The translations under genes were made by a program, and so were the position numbers. DNA of 64,000 bases from a bacterium (GTDB taxonomy: Bacteria; Hinthialibacterota; Hinthialibacteria; OLB16). Each line of letters starts with the position of its first letter. Positions within the stretch are counted from its first letter, which is position 1. Below are positions 53,301 to 62,800 of this stretch, piece by piece. The notes under the pieces were generated by a model that ran no database searches, was not told where the DNA came from, and was given only the letters and a program-made list of their open reading frames with translations. The stretch is taken from contig JAJVIK010000004.1 of NCBI GenBank assembly GCA_022072055.1, positions 336,820 through 400,819 of the forward strand, written 5' to 3'.

Positions 53301-54680
53301 ATGAGCAAGGCTCCCTACACCGTGGCCATTGTCGGTCGCCCGAATGTCGGTAAATCCACTCTCTTCAATCGCCTGGTGGGGCATCGCGTCTCGATCGTGG
53401 ATGATCGACCGGGAGTCACCCGCGATGTGATTGCCCGAACCTTCGAGTGGAACGGAGTCCCCATCCGCTTCCTCGACACCGGCGGCTATGAGACATCCTC
53501 CTCCGGCGAGATCGAGGTCAATGTGCGCCGTCACATCGCCGAGGCGGTGGAGCTCGCGGACGCCCTGGTCCTGGTCGTGGACATCACCACGGGACCCACC
53601 GCCGAGGATGAAGAGGCGGTGGGCTTTGTCCGCCGCTGTGGAAGACCGCTGGTGCTTGCGGTCAATAAGGCCGACACCGCCAAACGCGAGCAAGAGGGTC
53701 TGGCTGATTTCCTGCACTGGGGTTTCGACCGGGTGGAAACCGTCTCGGCCCTGCACGGAACCGGGACGGGGGATTTGCTCGACGCCATTGTCGAGATGCT
53801 CCCCGACCGCCCCGCGGAAATTGAAGCCGGGGATGATGAGAAGATCATCCGAGTCGCGTTGGTGGGGCGCCCGAACGTGGGGAAATCAACGCTCCTCAAT
53901 CGCATGGTGGGTCACCAGAGGTCCCTGGTGTCCAGCATCCCCGGGACAACGCGCGACCCGGTCGACACGCTGGTGGAGCATGACGGGCAGTTGTTCCTGC
54001 TGGTGGACACGGCGGGAATCCGTCGGCGCGGAAAGATCAAGGACATTGAGAAATTCGCGGTGACACGCGGCCTGCTCGCCATTGACCGCGCCGATGTGGT
54101 CCTGCTGCTCATCGACGCCTCGGAGGGGCTTACCGAAACCGACGCCCATGTCTTCGGGCTGGCGCACGAGGCCGGACGAGCGGCTGTGATTGTGGCCAAC
54201 AAATGGGACCTGGTGGAAAAAGACAGCGACACCGCGGGCGCCAGCGCGAAGGACATCTACAGAAACCTGAAGTTCCTTCGCCACTGCCCGATCCAATTCA
54301 TCAGCGCGCAAACGGGCCAACGGGTTCCGCGATTGTGGGATGAAATCCGAAAGGTTCACACTGCTTACTCCCATCGGATCTCCACGCCCGCGCTGAACGA
54401 ACGCCTCAAGGAGTGGGTCAACCATCGCCCGCCGCACGGCATCCGGGGGATCCTTCCGAAGATTCTGTATATCACTCAGGTGTCCACCAAGCCCCCCACA
54501 TTCGCCCTGTTTGTCCGCAATCCCCAAGGGCTGCATCTGACCTACAAACGTTATCTGGTGAACCGAATGCGCGAGACTTTCGATTTCACGGGGACTCCCA
54601 TTCGCCTGTTGGTCCGCGAGAACCGGGGGCGTGGGAAGCTGGAAACGCCCGGAGCGCCCGAGGCGATTGAAGCGCTATGA
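53301..54680 (+). CDS. der: Ribosome biogenesis GTPase Der (EngA)
   Basis: 459 residues from the ATG at 53301 (the frame is open from 53244). Two tandem Ras-like GTPase domains: GRPNVGKST at about 11-20 with DDRPGVTRD and DTGGYE, and a second GRPNVGKST near 200 with SSIPGTTRDPVD and DTAGIRRRGK. NKAD and NKWD are the guanine-specificity motifs. A C-terminal KH-like domain follows. It acts in 50S subunit maturation. It is divergent from the restriction gene and coupled by ATGA to a gntR-type regulator. Confidence 0.95.
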   Translation: MSKAPYTVAIVGRPNVGKSTLFNRLVGHRVSIVDDRPGVTRDVIARTFEWNGVPIRFLDTGGYETSSSGEIEVNVRRHIAEAVELADALVLVVDITTGPTAEDEEAVGFVRRCGRPLVLAVNKADTAKREQEGLADFLHWGFDRVETVSALHGTGTGDLLDAIVEMLPDRPAEIEAGDDEKIIRVALVGRPNVGKSTLLNRMVGHQRSLVSSIPGTTRDPVDTLVEHDGQLFLLVDTAGIRRRGKIKDIEKFAVTRGLLAIDRADVVLLLIDASEGLTETDAHVFGLAHEAGRAAVIVANKWDLVEKDSDTAGASAKDIYRNLKFLRHCPIQFISAQTGQRVPRLWDEIRKVHTAYSHRISTPALNERLKEWVNHRPPHGIRGILPKILYITQVSTKPPTFALFVRNPQGLHLTYKRYLVNRMRETFDFTGTPIRLLVRENRGRGKLETPGAPEAIEAL

Positions 54681-55429
54681 CCGGACTCAACCGGGATTCC
54701 TCGATTCCGCTGTTTCGACAACTTGCGGACATCCTCCGTAATCTAATCCGGCAGGGGGCCTATCCGGAGGGCAAGCCTCTTCCAAGCATGGAGGCCATTG
54801 CCGCCGCGCACCAGGTCACGGCGGTGGTCGTTCGCAAGGCCTTTCGCCTCCTGGAGGAGGAGGGATGGACTGAGCACGGTCAAGAGGAAGCGCCGCTTGC
54901 GCGCCATCCCAAGCCCGCGAAGGGGGTTTCCCTGCTGTGGGATCCGGCGGACCTGCGATTCGACGGTGACGGGGCGGTTGAAGTCCGTGTTCTGTCGAAG
55001 GTCATGACCAGCCTTTCGCGCGAGGCGTTGCGGGTCTTCGAGGTGCATGGGAGATCTGGGCATCAAGCCTCGCGGATTGTGAAGCTGCATCGCGTCGGCG
55101 GGCGTCCGATGGCTCTGGAGCAGATCCTCGCGCCGGTGTCCGAGCTCCCTGGGTTGGTGATGAAAGACCATCGTCACTCGAACATCTTCCGACTGATTGA
55201 GGCCGATTATGGGAAACCGCTCGCGCGAGTCCTTCAACGGATTCACCTCCGCGATTTAACCGCCGAGGAGGCAAAGACGCTGGAATCGGTGGAGGAGTTC
55301 CCCGCGCTGGCGATTGAGCAAACGCTCATCGGCAGACGCGGGCCGATCGCGTTGGTCGAGTGGGTGGTTCCGGGGGGGAGAAGCGCGGTGGCGATGGAGG
55401 GTTTCACATATCGACCTAAGAGACCATGA
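54677..55429 (+). CDS. GntR-family transcriptional regulator (HutC/UTRA type)
   Basis: 250 residues; the ATG overlaps the der stop. N-terminal winged HTH of GntR type (PLFRQLADILRNLIRQGAYPEGKPLPSMEAIAAAHQVT...VRKAFRLLEEEGW). The C-terminal UTRA-like effector domain (about 85-245) has the beta pattern KLHRVGGRPMALEQILAPVSELPGL and AIEQTLIGRRGPIALVEW. It probably senses a small molecule, often a sugar phosphate or histidine-path intermediate. The fusion to a GTPase operon is unusual, and its operator is unknown. Confidence 0.85.
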   Translation: MTGLNRDSSIPLFRQLADILRNLIRQGAYPEGKPLPSMEAIAAAHQVTAVVVRKAFRLLEEEGWTEHGQEEAPLARHPKPAKGVSLLWDPADLRFDGDGAVEVRVLSKVMTSLSREALRVFEVHGRSGHQASRIVKLHRVGGRPMALEQILAPVSELPGLVMKDHRHSNIFRLIEADYGKPLARVLQRIHLRDLTAEEAKTLESVEEFPALAIEQTLIGRRGPIALVEWVVPGGRSAVAMEGFTYRPKRP

Positions 55430-55482
55430 AACCCTTGTAAGCGGCCTTGCACCAGATTCAACTGGTCCCTAGACTAGGGGAT

Positions 55483-55809
55483 ATGGAGACTCCCGTGGAA
55501 ACAATCCTTGAGGTAGCGCGTAAGCTGGCGGAGCATCATGCCAGGATTGAGCCATCCATTCGACGTATTTTCTTGTTCCCCGACACGGACGAAATCCGCC
55601 TTGTCGAGGTCGATCAAGATACTTCGCCCACCGAGGGAGATGAGATTCACCCGTGGTACTTCAATCCCGATCCTGAAACCGGAGTGTTTTTCCCCTCTGG
55701 GGTTGCGGTGATCACTCCCGACGAATGCCTTCGATTGTCTCCTCCAGCTACTTGGGGGACATGGAAGGACGCCGTCGAGATCTGGCCAACAATCATCCCC
55801 CATGGGTAA
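55483..55809 (+). CDS. Small protein upstream of a HEPN-like gene, unknown
   Basis: 108 residues from the ATG at 55483. It has a helical start (LEVARKLAEHHARIEPSIRRIFLFP) and a beta-rich acidic centre (DEIRLVEVDQDTSPTEGDEIHPWYFNPD). It does not resemble a nucleotidyltransferase by motif (no G-S/D-x-D pattern). The stop overlaps the next start by eight bases, so the two are co-translated. Related unannotated small proteins in other genomes also sit before HEPN-like genes, as I recall, but this memory cannot be checked here. Confidence 0.6.
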   Translation: METPVETILEVARKLAEHHARIEPSIRRIFLFPDTDEIRLVEVDQDTSPTEGDEIHPWYFNPDPETGVFFPSGVAVITPDECLRLSPPATWGTWKDAVEIWPTIIPHG

Positions 55810-56290
55810 TCCGTGGCGGGCGGCTTTCCTTCTACAGGCTCGCTCGGATTTCGACATGGCAAAGGAGCTCCGCAAGGCTGGCGCGCCAGATTGCCACTGG
55901 CTTCACTTCCTCCAGATGGCCACCGAGAAGCTCTCGAAGGGAGTGTCCTGCTCACCAACGAAGATGGATGCGCCTCCGCGTTCACACAGAGGGTTCTCGG
56001 TCTTCATCCGAAAGGAGGCGCGGCGGGCAGAAGGGCTACGCAGATTCCTGAAACTTGAGTTGGATCAATTCCGGCGTAATCTCGAGACTCTGGAACCTAT
56101 CGTTCATGAGATTGAGCGACTTGCCCCGGCGATTGCCGGTGATGGGCCGAACGCGGAATACCCATGGGCCGCGCCAGGAATGGTCCAGGCGCCAGTTTCT
56201 TACCGTTTCCCGGAGATTACGGTGTGGAACGGTCCGCACTTGGACAGGCTGTATCGGCTCCTGGAGGGGTGTTTCAGAGTCTTCCACTGA
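55802..56290 (+). CDS. HEPN-like helical protein
   Basis: 162 residues, start overlapping the previous gene by eight bases. The opening (AFLLQARSDFDMAKELRKAGAPDCHWLHFLQMATEKLSKG) has the A-x-x-D-x-x-x-A-x-x-L, then L-H-x-L-Q-M-A-x-E-K-L-x-K rhythm of HEPN helix pairs, which in characterised members are RNA-binding nucleases or toxins. I do not see a clean R-x4-6-H catalytic motif, so it may be a non-catalytic HEPN or only similar in fold. The gene that follows is 14 bases away. Confidence 0.55.
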   Translation: MGNPWRAAFLLQARSDFDMAKELRKAGAPDCHWLHFLQMATEKLSKGVSCSPTKMDAPPRSHRGFSVFIRKEARRAEGLRRFLKLELDQFRRNLETLEPIVHEIERLAPAIAGDGPNAEYPWAAPGMVQAPVSYRFPEITVWNGPHLDRLYRLLEGCFRVFH

Positions 56291-56304
56291 CAGAGGCCCG
56301 TAAG

Positions 56305-57087
56305 ATGACCTCGCTGATGCTCTCCTCTTTCATTCTTCTGACCTTGCCGACTGGAATTCCCAACGAGGATCAAGCCGATCAAGTTACCCTCGCGCGTCTC
56401 TCATCCGAAATAGACTCGTTCTTCCGCAAAATCACAGGAACAGCGGTCGAGTATCTGCATCTGGAGAAGGGCGGAGGGTACTCCCGAATCCATAGGACGG
56501 ACCTTGGAACGGAAGAAGTATTGGAGACAGGAACCTGGAAACAGGGTGATAACGAAGAGGCCGTACTTATTTCGAAGACTCGCTACCGTGACATTGTGGT
56601 GGAACCACTCAAACTGTTTGTGGGACGCGAGGACCGCCTGGGGGTCTTGTCCACCGTTCGCGAGCGCCTACTGCGGGTCTTGGATGAAAGTCAGGAACAC
56701 AGACTCGCTCGGAAGAGGCTCGAAGGGATCAAGGCGCCAAGTGATCAGTTCTCCGCTGTTGTGGTGTCTGGGACGTGTGGACAGGTGGCTCGCACAACGG
56801 TTGAGGCCTTGATCAGAGAGATCGATGCCTTCCTTGCATCAGATGAGAAGAACCACTTTCACTTCACCCCGATGAAATACAGGGACGTGAACTTCCTCGT
56901 TTGGATGGATTCGGAGACCTCATTAAACCGAAGCCCGAGGGAGATCAAAGAGAGGATCGACGAATCCTACCCACAAAGGCCGCTCAGCATTTGGATTCAG
57001 ATTGACGAGGCCACCTTCGATAGGAATACATCTCGAATCAGCCAGCTCATCTCCAGTTTCTTCGACTTCCTCTCCGGTCAGCGTTGA
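56305..57087 (+). CDS. Protein of unknown function, third gene of the HEPN-like cluster
   Basis: 260 residues from the ATG at 56305; a longer frame to 56164 overlaps the HEPN-like gene. The first 20 residues are hydrophobic (MTSLMLSSFILLTLPTGIP), perhaps a signal peptide, but could also be a buried helix. The rest is alpha/beta, with repeated acidic/basic surface patches and no motif I recognise. The codon use is less GC-rich than in der or the esterase. The 3' end overlaps the convergent esterase by ten bases. Confidence 0.55.
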   Translation: MTSLMLSSFILLTLPTGIPNEDQADQVTLARLSSEIDSFFRKITGTAVEYLHLEKGGGYSRIHRTDLGTEEVLETGTWKQGDNEEAVLISKTRYRDIVVEPLKLFVGREDRLGVLSTVRERLLRVLDESQEHRLARKRLEGIKAPSDQFSAVVVSGTCGQVARTTVEALIREIDAFLASDEKNHFHFTPMKYRDVNFLVWMDSETSLNRSPREIKERIDESYPQRPLSIWIQIDEATFDRNTSRISQLISSFFDFLSGQR

Positions 57088-57956
57088 AGAAACCCAACCT
57101 CCCTCAAGAACCCCTCCATCCTCCGGATCGTGTCCGCGTAGTCCTTCCCCTTCCCTTCCCGGTGGTTGAAGAATCCGTGCCCACGGCCTTCATAGGGGAC
57201 AAGCTCGCATCGGTTCCCCAGCTCAAGCATCCTCTTGGTGAACGATTCGGCCACCTCGAAGGGGACCGTCTCATCGGCGGTTCCATGGAAGATGATCGTG
57301 GGCGGAGCGCCGGGTTTGACATGGCGAAGGGGGGAGGCTCGCTCCGCCTCGGTCCCAAAGCCGCGATCCGTTCGGAGGCGGCTCGTGTCGAGTGCGGGGT
57401 TGAAGAGAATGAGAGCATTGGGAACCGCGCTCACCGACTTGTCGTCGCTTGGCTCATCAAAGGCGTCAATGAACGCGGCGGCGGCGGCGAGATGCCCTCC
57501 CGCCGAGCCGCCCGAGGCGACTATCCGATTGGGATCGACCCCCAGGCTCGCGGAGTGGGCGCGAACCCAGCGGATGGCCGAGCGCGCATCCGCGATGCTC
57601 GCCAGCGGAGTGGTCCCGTGACGGTCCCGCACCCGGTAGTCCACCGTGATCCCCACCAAACCAAGCTGAGCGAAGTGGCGGCAATGCGGCTCGAACTGGC
57701 TCGGATTCCCTTTCGTCCAACCCCCTCCGAAGAAGAACACCAGGGCGGGTCGAAGCTCCGCTGTGGAGCTCGGCGCCGGTTGGTAAACGGTCAGCGAGAG
57801 GGAAACATCCCTGATGGTCTTGTAGACACGGGTCAAGGGGAAAGGCTGCTCTTCGGCCGCGCGCGCGCCCGGGACACCCCCGGTGAATCCATGGAAGATC
57901 AGCCCAAGAAAGGCCAAGTGGGACAGTTGAAATCCGCGACTCGATCGCGCGCGCAT
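57078..57956 (-). CDS. Exported alpha/beta-hydrolase (BD-FAE/esterase type)
   Basis: 292 residues from the ATG at 57956; the frame reaches 58007 with no ribosome site for either. An N-terminal hydrophobic segment (FQLSHLAFLGLIFHGFTGG) leads into a hydrolase with oxyanion HGGGW-like FFFGGGWTKG, nucleophile serine in GGSAGGHLAAA, an aspartate in FHGTADETVPF, and the histidine in GHGFFNH. Such enzymes cleave esters of acylated or feruloylated carbohydrates or small esters. Its placement near other envelope or glycan genes suggests a role in polysaccharide de-esterification, but the substrate is not shown. Confidence 0.85.
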   Translation of the reverse strand: MRARSSRGFQLSHLAFLGLIFHGFTGGVPGARAAEEQPFPLTRVYKTIRDVSLSLTVYQPAPSSTAELRPALVFFFGGGWTKGNPSQFEPHCRHFAQLGLVGITVDYRVRDRHGTTPLASIADARSAIRWVRAHSASLGVDPNRIVASGGSAGGHLAAAAAFIDAFDEPSDDKSVSAVPNALILFNPALDTSRLRTDRGFGTEAERASPLRHVKPGAPPTIIFHGTADETVPFEVAESFTKRMLELGNRCELVPYEGRGHGFFNHREGKGKDYADTIRRMEGFLREVGFLQR

Positions 57957-58164
57957 TCCCCATGGTACCTCAGGAATTCCCGGCGGGGATAGTGCGCTGA
58001 TACGCATCAGAGACGCCCGAGGCGCTCATCATCTGATGACCAATCCGGGGGAAATCGGGCGGGGAATTCACTCATGCCATTAGCAGAAATTGTTTTCCGG
58101 AAATCCGCGCGGGTGTAGAATACCTCCTGGGAAGAACCAGACGAAACGGGAGGAGGGCTTTGCC

Positions 58165-58620
58165 ATGCCGGTCGCGAAATTGAAGGAGTATCTGGACCAG
58201 AACCATGTGCGCTATGTGGTGATCATCCACTCGCGGGCCTACACCGCGCAGGAGGTCGCCGCCTCGGCCCACATTCCGGGCAAGGAGTTGGCCAAGACTG
58301 TCGTGGTGAAAATCGGTGGGAAGATGGCGATGGTGGTCCTGCCGGGGTCGCGTCAGGTGGACTTCAAGCGTCTCCGGGAGGAGGCCGGCACCGACCACGC
58401 CGAGCTGGCCTCGGAGTCCGAGTTCCGGGACCTGTTCCCTGATTGCGAACTGGGCGCGATGCCCCCCTTCGGCAATCTGTATGGGATGGATGTGTATGTG
58501 GCGGAGAGCTTGGCCCAAGATGAGGAGATTGCCTTCAACGCGGGCACGCACACCGAGTTGGTCAAGCTCGCCTACAAGGATTTCGAACGCCTGGTGAAGC
58601 CGAAGATGCTGAAGAACTGA
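58165..58620 (+). CDS. YbaK/ProX-type aminoacyl-tRNA deacylase
   Basis: 151 residues from the ATG at 58165, preceded by GGAGGAGGG; the frame extends back to 58090 without support. The family hydrolyses mischarged Cys- or Ala-tRNA(Pro). Typical stretches: YTAQEVAASAHIPGKELAKTVVVK, MVVLPGSRQVDFKRLREE and CELGAMPPFGNLYGMDVYV, with the conserved lysine in AKTVVVK. Whether it acts as YbaK, ProXp-ala or a rel-like regulator cannot be told from sequence alone. A strong hairpin follows at 58630. Confidence 0.87.
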   Translation: MPVAKLKEYLDQNHVRYVVIIHSRAYTAQEVAASAHIPGKELAKTVVVKIGGKMAMVVLPGSRQVDFKRLREEAGTDHAELASESEFRDLFPDCELGAMPPFGNLYGMDVYVAESLAQDEEIAFNAGTHTELVKLAYKDFERLVKPKMLKN

Positions 58621-58629
58621 TCGGGACTT

Positions 58630-58664
58630 GAGAGTCGGGGCGGGGTGAACCCGCCCCGACTCTC
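58630..58664. terminator. Intergenic hairpin, 15-bp perfect stem
   Basis: GAGAGTCGGGGCGGG at 58630-58644 pairs perfectly with 58650-58664 around GTGAA. It sits between the convergent ybaK-type and TIM-barrel genes (stops at 58620 and 58671) and has no T-tract. It would work in both directions. Confidence 0.75.
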
Positions 58665-58670
58665 GCCCCT

Positions 58671-59639
58671 TCAGAACCAGGTGGCCTTGGTGGCCTTCTC
58701 CTTAATGGTCACGCGCTGGAGGAAGGCGATAGCCTTTTCAAGCCCTTCCTTGGCTGACATCAGGCTGTCTTCGTGCTCGATGGAGAGCACATGGTCGTAC
58801 CCGCAGATTTTGAGTGTCGAGACAAAGTCGTTCCACCACAGTTCACCGTGGCCATAACCGCAAGTGCGGAAAACCCACGAGCGTTCGAGCAAGTCGCCAT
58901 AGCTCTTGGTGTCCAGGGTTCCGTTGATGGCCGCCTTGAGCGGCTCGACACGGGTGTCCTTGGCGTGGCAGTAATGGATCGCGCCCTTGAGTTCGCGGAC
59001 CGCGGCGATCGGATCGATGCCCTGCCAGAAGAAGTGGCTCGGGTCGAAGTTGGCGCCGACCGTGGTGCCGCAGGCCTTCCGAAGGCGAAGAACCGTTTCC
59101 GGGTTATACACGACGAATCCGGGGTGGGCCTCAAAGGCGAGCTTGATGCCATGATCGCGGGCGAACTTGGCCTCTTGGGTCCAATAGGGGATCACGACCT
59201 CATTCCACTGGTAGTCGAGAATCTGGAGGTAATCGGGCGGCCAGGCGCAGGTGGCCCAGTTGGGGGTGGTGTCCTTGGGGCTGCCGCCGGGACACCCGGA
59301 GAACAGGATCACCACCTTGACCCCGATCTTCTCGGCCAACTGGATGGTCTTGCGCTGAACCTCATGGCAAGACTTGGCGAAATCCTTGTCCGGGTGAATC
59401 GGGTTGCCGTGGCAGGAGAGACCGGAGATGCGGATCTTGCGGCGCTTGAATTCATCGCACCAATCATCGAGGGCCTTCTTGCTCTTGAGCAGTTCATCGA
59501 GGGGACAGTGCGCGTTCCCCGGATAATTGCCGGTGCCGATCTCAACCCAGTCGATCCCCTGCCCCTTGAGGTAATCGAGGGAATCGCCAAGCGGGACCCC
59601 GTTGCCCGCCAGAATCGCTGTAAAGACACCCACATCCAT
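58671..59639 (-). CDS. Xylose-isomerase-like TIM barrel (sugar phosphate isomerase/epimerase)
   Basis: 322 residues from the ATG at 59639 with GGAGG upstream (a longer frame to 59792 is unsupported). AP-endonuclease-2-type TIM barrel: VEIGTGNYPGN, ISGLSCHGNPIHPDKD, KVVILFSGCPGG, KLAFEAHPGF, VGANFDPSHFFWQG and LSIEHEDS, which together supply the metal-binding Glu, Asp, His and Glu ligands. Members isomerise or epimerise sugars and inositols. Probably in one operon with the NPCBM glycosidase 172 bases upstream, consistent with processing of a released sugar. Confidence 0.87.
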   Translation of the reverse strand: MDVGVFTAILAGNGVPLGDSLDYLKGQGIDWVEIGTGNYPGNAHCPLDELLKSKKALDDWCDEFKRRKIRISGLSCHGNPIHPDKDFAKSCHEVQRKTIQLAEKIGVKVVILFSGCPGGSPKDTTPNWATCAWPPDYLQILDYQWNEVVIPYWTQEAKFARDHGIKLAFEAHPGFVVYNPETVLRLRKACGTTVGANFDPSHFFWQGIDPIAAVRELKGAIHYCHAKDTRVEPLKAAINGTLDTKSYGDLLERSWVFRTCGYGHGELWWNDFVSTLKICGYDHVLSIEHEDSLMSAKEGLEKAIAFLQRVTIKEKATKATWF

Positions 59640-59811
59640 GATCGGAAACCTCCACGTTGGGATAGGCGGCTCAGACGGCGAACCGTCGAGGGGAATTAGA
59701 CCACGCGGGTGGGGCGAGATCAACTCCGGGGAAGGGTCGATTCCAGAGGAAAAGCGCGTGTCGAGGGCCTTAACCCAGACTGGAGCGCACACGCATCATG
59801 GCGACTCGGGT

Positions 59812-62800
59812 CTAGAACCGAACGTCAGCCCGGGCCACGCCCACCGTGGGGAGAATCTGGATGGTTCCGGTGGACGGATCGAACCGGTCACTCGGCTCCC
59901 CATTGATCTCGACCGAGCGGATCGGTTTTCCCTCCGGGTGACGAACCCTAAGGACAATCCGTTTGGGTGGATTGCGCTTGGGCGGCTGGATCTCCGCGCG
60001 GATGATTCCCTCGTTGGCCTCCGAACGAAGCCGGTAGCTGACAGTCCCGAAGGCGGTCGGGGCCTGTTCCACCGCAACCTCCATCCCCTCCTTCAGCCAG
60101 TTTGTGGTGACAAACGGCGCGAGCCAAAGCTCCTCGCCCCGTTCCATCACGAACAGAGTCCGGGTCTGCGCGAGAAACCAGCCGGTTTCATGGGTTTTGT
60201 TCCAGCCCCCCATGTTGTGGAAGTGCTCCCAAAAGGAGAGGTTTTCACGGGACAGAAGGCTGGGGATCGAGTTGAAATAGGAGCGAATGAAGGGCTTCAC
60301 ATCATCACGAAGGGAGTGAAGCTCGGTGATTCGCGTGTAGTAGGGCTGGACCTTGGAAAACCCTCCGAGGTTGAACCAATCCGCGCGGTTCCTTTCCTCC
60401 GGGTAATCCCCCATGCCGCTTCTCAAGAACTGGTCATCCTCCAGGCGCCGCGCCATCCAGTCCGCGAGGTTGGATTGCGGCTCGATGACCCCGAGGGCGA
60501 GGAGATAATGCGCGCCGAGTTCCACATCATAACACCAGCTCCGATTCCCATCCTCGCCGGGGAAACCCTCGCCTGAAGGTCCGAAGCAGTAGACGGTCGA
60601 GGGATCGGCGGGGATAAAAGTCCCATCCGAAAGCGGGACCGCCGGGGTCCTCGCGACCATCCGGCGGTAGGCGCGAAGGATGTCCTCGCGGAACCCCTCG
60701 GCCGACCGAAGCAGGCCCTCCGATTCAGGGCGCCCGATTTCGGCCAAGGCGCGCGCGGAGTCCCGCAGACCCGCGAGGTAATGCGCGCTGAGCACGAACC
60801 GATACGCGAAACGGTTCCAGTCGGCGGCCACTCCCGGCGGAAACAGTCCGTACTCGAGAGCCTTTTCGCCCGAGGGAAGCAGGCGCATGGTCTTCTTTCG
60901 TTGCGCTTCAATCCAGCGGCAGACTCTTTCCACCTCAGAGGCGTGGCGCCTCAGCCAGTCGGTTTCGCGCCATAGATGGAAATGCTCCGCGAGAGTCCAG
61001 AGATGCCAGCCGGTCCCCATCATGGTGTATCCGGTGGTGAGAAACCCCTGGGGGTTGTATTGCTTGATGAAATAATCCAGCGCGCGGCGCGCGAACTCCT
61101 CATGCCCCATGCGGCTCATCCCGAGAATCACCGAGTGCGCCTCGCTCTCCAGCGGCCCATAGCGGTCCGAGGAGATCCACGCGGCCACGCTTCCATCCGT
61201 GGGGTCGTTCCGAGCCGCCAGCAGGCAGTGGACCTGCGAGGCGCGGATGACATTCTCAAGAAACGGATCGGGGATGTGAATCTTCGCAGAGGATTGGAGG
61301 ACCTCTTCCCAATAGCTCCGGACGGATTGAACCAAACTCTCGGTGGCGGGAAGGTCCGGGAATTCCAGGGGCTTCGGCGCCCATCCGGGGAGGGCAAGGG
61401 CGAGACGCGCCGCGCCGCCGGCGGGGAGGGTGGCTGCGACACGCAACACATCCTGATCGGCGGAGACCGTGAACCCCTCCCGATCATTCCGGGGAATGTA
61501 GGCAAGAGGAATCCCCTCGACTTCAACCACCTCGCCCTTGTCGGTGGAGCGACACACAGCCTGTTTGCCCTCGACCCGGAATTCCAGATTGAGCGACGCC
61601 TCTCTCGGCTCGGCTGAGGGATTCTCAAGGGTCCATTCGGCCACGCACACCGAGCGCTCATGGAGCCAGGGCGATCCCTCAATTCGCCTTCCCAGCGAGG
61701 CGACACATGTCCGCTGGCGGTAGGTCACCCCTTCCGAGACCAGCTCGATCACCGGAATCGGGAGCCACTCCCCCTCGAGATGGCGACTAACCGCTTCGGT
61801 CGGGACTGTGCCGAGGGCGCCGAAGGTCGGAATCATCCGGCACAGCGGTTTCCAGCTACCCCAGCTCTGGTGGGGATCATCGGCGGTCTGGTTGAAGTCG
61901 ATCTTCCCGTCTCGATGGGCCGCGAATTTCCAGTTGTCGCACGCCAGCGAGAGCAGTGTCGGGCCGAGATCCTGGATCGGGTTGTGAACATGCTCCATCG
62001 CCGCCTCGAAGGTCTGGTCGGGCATCTCACGGACACGCTCCAGCACGGTGCTCCCACTCTCGACGCTCGATGCCACCTCCTCCAGCGCCCTTGGATTCGA
62101 GGCGAGTGAGACGAGCACGCCCAGATCGCGGACATACACTTGCCCGCGCTCCAGGAGGCTTTCCACGGACAGGCCGAAACTCCCGTTTGGCGAGGCGAAG
62201 GAAAGAACCGTCCGGTCCCCCTTGTGCGGTCTTGGGCGACTGTAGCGAACGCGGAGATTCACCGGGTTCCCACGGTCCCAAGACCACTCCAAGCAGGGCG
62301 GCGTCTCGCTCCCGGAAATGAACTCCCCGTTGTAGACGGCGATGCGACCCACTTCCTCATAGTGGCCTCTTGCGGTTTCGACACGGAGTTCGATTTCATC
62401 CCAGCGGCTGGGGGTGAAAGCCGAAAGCGAAGCCACTCGGACAGCGCCTGTGGCCGGGAAAACCCACCGGACCTTCTCCGTGCCATAGACTGGGAATTCG
62501 GGATTGGCCTTCCGGTTCACACCGAGCTTCCAGGATTTCCCCTCGCCCTCGATGGCCCCCGCGAACGGAATCCACTTCCCCTGCCACGGGGATTCTCCGG
62601 ACCAAAAATCGACACGCGCGTTTTCGCGGGATGGGGCATCGGACTCAAACACAATCCCCAGTTCCTTCAACACTCTCCGCTCCGGCCATTCCAGGCCCAC
62701 GCACACAAACTCGTCCCCGCCGGGAGCGAGTTCATACGCCCCCCCCTTGCGGGGGAGCGCGGTTCCAAGAAACAGGTCCTCGAGCGCGAATTCCTGGACT

